64,000 nt of DNA from Bacillus tianshenii (lineage in GTDB: Bacteria; Bacillota; Bacilli; Bacillales; Bacillaceae_N). Positions 62,692-64,000 of this stretch are shown in pieces (position 1 is the stretch's first letter; each line of letters starts with the position of its first letter). The notes beneath the pieces are model-generated. The model was not told where the DNA came from and made no database searches. It saw only the letters and a program-made list of their open reading frames with translations. Location of the stretch: the NCBI GenBank assembly GCA_020524525.2, contig CP129018.1, forward strand, positions 3,724,001-3,788,000, given 5' to 3'. Position numbers and translations under genes: made by a program.

Positions 62692-63015
62692 ATGGAAAGA
62701 CGATTTAGTGAAATGTCCAAACACGAATTAAACCAAGAAATAGGCAGGTTACATGAAAAAGCCCGTAAAGCTGAACAACTCGGTATTGTGAATGAGTTTG
62801 CTGTGTATGAGCGAAAAATTGCCATGGCGAAAGCATATTTACTTAATCCTGATGATTTCAAGCCAGGTGAAGTGTATGAAATTGAGCAGGACCCTGGTTC
62901 AAAGTTCAAAATTAATTATATGAATGGCATCTTTGCCTGGGGCTATCGAGTTGGTGACAAAGAACAAGAAGAAGCAATTCCAATTTCTTTATTAAAGAAA
63001 CCAGAGAAAGAGTAA
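62692..63015 (+). CDS. yfhH: YfhH family protein
   Basis: A 107-residue protein. The N-terminal helices (EMSKHELNQEIGRLHEKARKAEQLGIVNEFAVYERKIAMAKAYL) are followed by a small beta domain (FKPGEVYEIEQDPGSKFKINYMNGIFAWGYR). This matches YfhH, function unknown. GTG 62689 and ATG 62692 are adjacent starts; ATG is taken. Terminator overlaps its stop. Confidence 0.9.
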   Translation: MERRFSEMSKHELNQEIGRLHEKARKAEQLGIVNEFAVYERKIAMAKAYLLNPDDFKPGEVYEIEQDPGSKFKINYMNGIFAWGYRVGDKEQEEAIPISLLKKPEKE

Positions 63016-63029
63016 TCATTTCTCTGGTT
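62999..63029 (+). terminator. yfhH terminator
   Basis: AACCAGAGAAA / TTTCTCTGGTT hairpin including the yfhH stop. Confidence 0.7.
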
Positions 63030-63060
63030 CTTCGTATGTCAGCCACGGTAGGCTAGTGGG

Positions 63061-63231
63061 CTAAGAGCGTTTACGTGTTTGTACTTCAAGAATAAGGTTG
63101 TGCTGCCCTTTTTGCGTTTCACCATTCACTTGTTGAAAGGCATGCTTTGGGTTGGCACGTGGTGATTGGAAAGGGTTGGCATATATGTTTTCGAAATATT
63201 TTTTGCGGTTTTGGCTGTAATTTTCGTTCAC
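63061..63231 (-). CDS. YpzG-like small protein
   Basis: A 56-residue protein with a GTG start at 63231 and AAGGAGGG upstream. NPFQSPRANPKHAFQQVNGETQKGQHNLILEVQTRKRS resembles the YpzG family of small Bacillus proteins, function unknown. It follows sspK in the same direction with a 24-base gap and may be expressed with it in the forespore. Confidence 0.7.
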   Translation of the reverse strand: MNENYSQNRKKYFENIYANPFQSPRANPKHAFQQVNGETQKGQHNLILEVQTRKRS

Positions 63232-63255
63232 AATAAGCCCTCCTTAAGGTTGGTG

Positions 63256-63414
63256 TTAACCTTGCTCACCGAATTCTTGGTTCGAACGGCGCATTCTTTG
63301 TTGAGGATTTGTGTTTATTGTACCGTTTGCACGTTTTGAAGCATATTCCGCTTTCGCCCGTGGTTCGCCATTTAACGAAATTCGTGGAGGAAAGCCTTGC
63401 TCTTTGTTTCGCAT
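63256..63414 (-). CDS. sspK: small acid-soluble spore protein K
   Basis: A 52-residue protein, [35 protein letters not shown] and a polar end. GEPRAKxxYASKRAxGTINTxPQxRMR is the SspK pattern known from B. subtilis, expressed in the forespore under SigG. GAAAGGGGCG lies before the ATG at 63414. Location beside yfhJ agrees with B. subtilis. Confidence 0.92.
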   Translation of the reverse strand: MRNKEQGFPPRISLNGEPRAKAEYASKRANGTINTNPQQRMRRSNQEFGEQG

Positions 63415-63543
63415 CTGTTTCGCCCCTTTCATAACGTGTCCAAACTGCTTGTCAACTTGAACACTTACTTATAATATGAAGGTGCATCAGTGAAACTATA
63501 CGTTGTATATCGCGTGAGTTATTACCAAGGAGTGAATTGCAAG

Positions 63544-63810
63544 ATGGAAGAGATTTATGAGCAATTAACAGAAGAATTGTTACATGTGAACAGATCATTA
63601 TCATATGAAAAAGCCCGAACATGGGTAGAAATTCTCTGGGAAGACTTTGAAAGCACTCGTGCAAAGGGTGGTTGGAAATATAAAGGACAAGAAATGACTG
63701 AACGAATTGTTCGTCAATGGATTGTAAACTATGGACCACGGTTACATGAATTTGTCGCAACAAATCCGAAATATAAGCATTTACTAGACGATAATGGTCT
63801 AATCCATTGA
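63544..63810 (+). CDS. yfhJ: YfhJ, WVELL-domain protein
   Basis: An 88-residue helical protein. KARTWVEILWEDFESTRAKGGWKYKGQEMTERIVRQWIVNYGPRLHEF contains the WVELL-type motif. Function unknown. AAGGAGTG sets the start at 63544; the frame is open upstream without a ribosome binding site. Divergent from sspK. Confidence 0.88.
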   Translation: MEEIYEQLTEELLHVNRSLSYEKARTWVEILWEDFESTRAKGGWKYKGQEMTERIVRQWIVNYGPRLHEFVATNPKYKHLLDDNGLIH

Positions 63811-63847
63811 AAAAAATCAGCTTCCACATAAACGGAAGCTGATTTTT
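63810..63847. terminator. yfhJ terminator
   Basis: AAAATCAGCTTCC / GGAAGCTGATTTT hairpin with T-run. Confidence 0.9.
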
Positions 63848-63848
63848 T

Positions 63849-63897
63849 GTGTGGAGGCTCCAGCAATCAGCCGCCAAACAGCCCACCTCCGCTTTTC
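63849..63897. repeat. partial copy of the dispersed repeat
   Basis: GGAGGCTCCAGCAATCAGCC then CACCTCCGCTTTTCTTA. It matches the second half of the repeats at 26330-26402 and 55842-55918, again just beyond a gene's 3' end. Confidence 0.65.
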
Positions 63898-64000
63898 TTA
63901 TGCATCGGGGGCTATTTGGAGTTTTTTCATTAGTTTTTCTTCGCTGAAGATCCAGCCGGTGTAGGAGCTGACGATGTTAAGGTCTTGGTCGAGCTGGACG
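63898..64000 (-). CDS. C-terminal end of a protein running out of the window
   Basis: 33 residues are visible on the minus strand, VQLDQDLNIVSSYTGWIFSE then EEKLMKKLQIAPDA-type end with TAA at 63898-63900. In B. subtilis the metal-dependent hydrolase yfhP lies a little beyond yfhJ and could be this gene, but the piece is too short to be sure. Confidence 0.5.
   Translation of the reverse strand, partial: VQLDQDLNIVSSYTGWIFSEEKLMKKLQIAPDA

Noticed and set aside
1-64000. CRISPR array or prophage
   Set aside because: No regularly spaced direct repeats and no phage structural, integrase or lysis genes were seen.

Overview
The window looks like a chromosomal segment of a spore-forming, low-GC member of the Bacillaceae that is not Bacillus subtilis itself. 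Sporulation genes are scattered through it: pdaA, sspK, a Spo0E-like phosphatase, a YuzF/Mn-catalase pair and yfhE-like small proteins. Gene order repeatedly follows the B. subtilis yfl-yfk-yfj and yfh regions (treP-treA-treR; yfkK; yfkJ-yfkI-yfkH; yfkF; yfkD; yfkAB; pdaA; then yfhE, yfhF, recX, yfhH, sspK, yfhJ). Accessory genes and mobile DNA interrupt this backbone. Ribosome binding sites are strong AGGAGG types, and GTG or TTG starts occur.

Layout. 0-6.4 kb: mreBH, a small hypothetical gene, an IS1182-type insertion sequence sitting exactly in a palindromic terminator, two tandem secreted GH68 fructosyltransferases, and a yflJ-like gene. 6.5-12 kb: a TPP riboswitch followed by thiD-thiM-thiE (thiamine salvage), then bioD-bioA divergent from bioY with two BirA-type operators between them. 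12-16.6 kb: a YhdH/YhfP-type oxidoreductase divergent from a TetR regulator with a shared palindromic operator, then dcuB-aspA (C4-dicarboxylate exchange and aspartase). 17-21 kb: the trehalose operon treP-treA-treR with two TreR operators and a cre. 21-30 kb: a twice-frameshifted AlbA-domain gene, a globin-coupled chemoreceptor with a C-terminal zinc-binding CZB domain, acylphosphatase, an L,D-transpeptidase, a UDP-glucuronate epimerase, an AlsT-type symporter, and an IS608-type TnpB element abutting a truncated yjbQ gene.

30-44 kb: a polar amino-acid ABC transporter, yfkJIH, a ZosA-type metal ATPase behind a PerR-like box, several transporters (DMT, MFS, MATE, YczE), yfkD and yfkAB. 44-55 kb: a MITE-like GC-rich repeat, class I fumarase, pdaA, an rRNA methyltransferase, Mn catalase, dbpA, a CoA-disulfide reductase-rhodanese fusion, a HAD phosphatase and a methyltransferase. 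55-64 kb: a large dispersed repeat, a soluble chemoreceptor (YfmS-like), a dense DnaA-box cluster, a DoxX protein, a GNAT gene with a tRNA-like 5' leader, and the yfhE-yfhF-recX-lactP-yfhH-sspK-yfhJ block.

Functional themes: vitamin salvage under RNA or BirA control; fumarate/aspartate metabolism (dcuB, aspA, fumA in two places); sucrose-polymer and trehalose use; oxidative-stress and redox functions (Mn catalase, PerR-type box, CoA-disulfide reductase, OsmC). The observations most worth checking are the tRNA-like leader upstream of the GNAT gene (58593-58750), the eight-box DnaA cluster (56836-57018), the IS1182 target-site duplication of a terminator, and the IS608-like element whose guide would match the adjoining yjbQ remnant. 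All calls are by reading the sequence; no database search or folding program was run.
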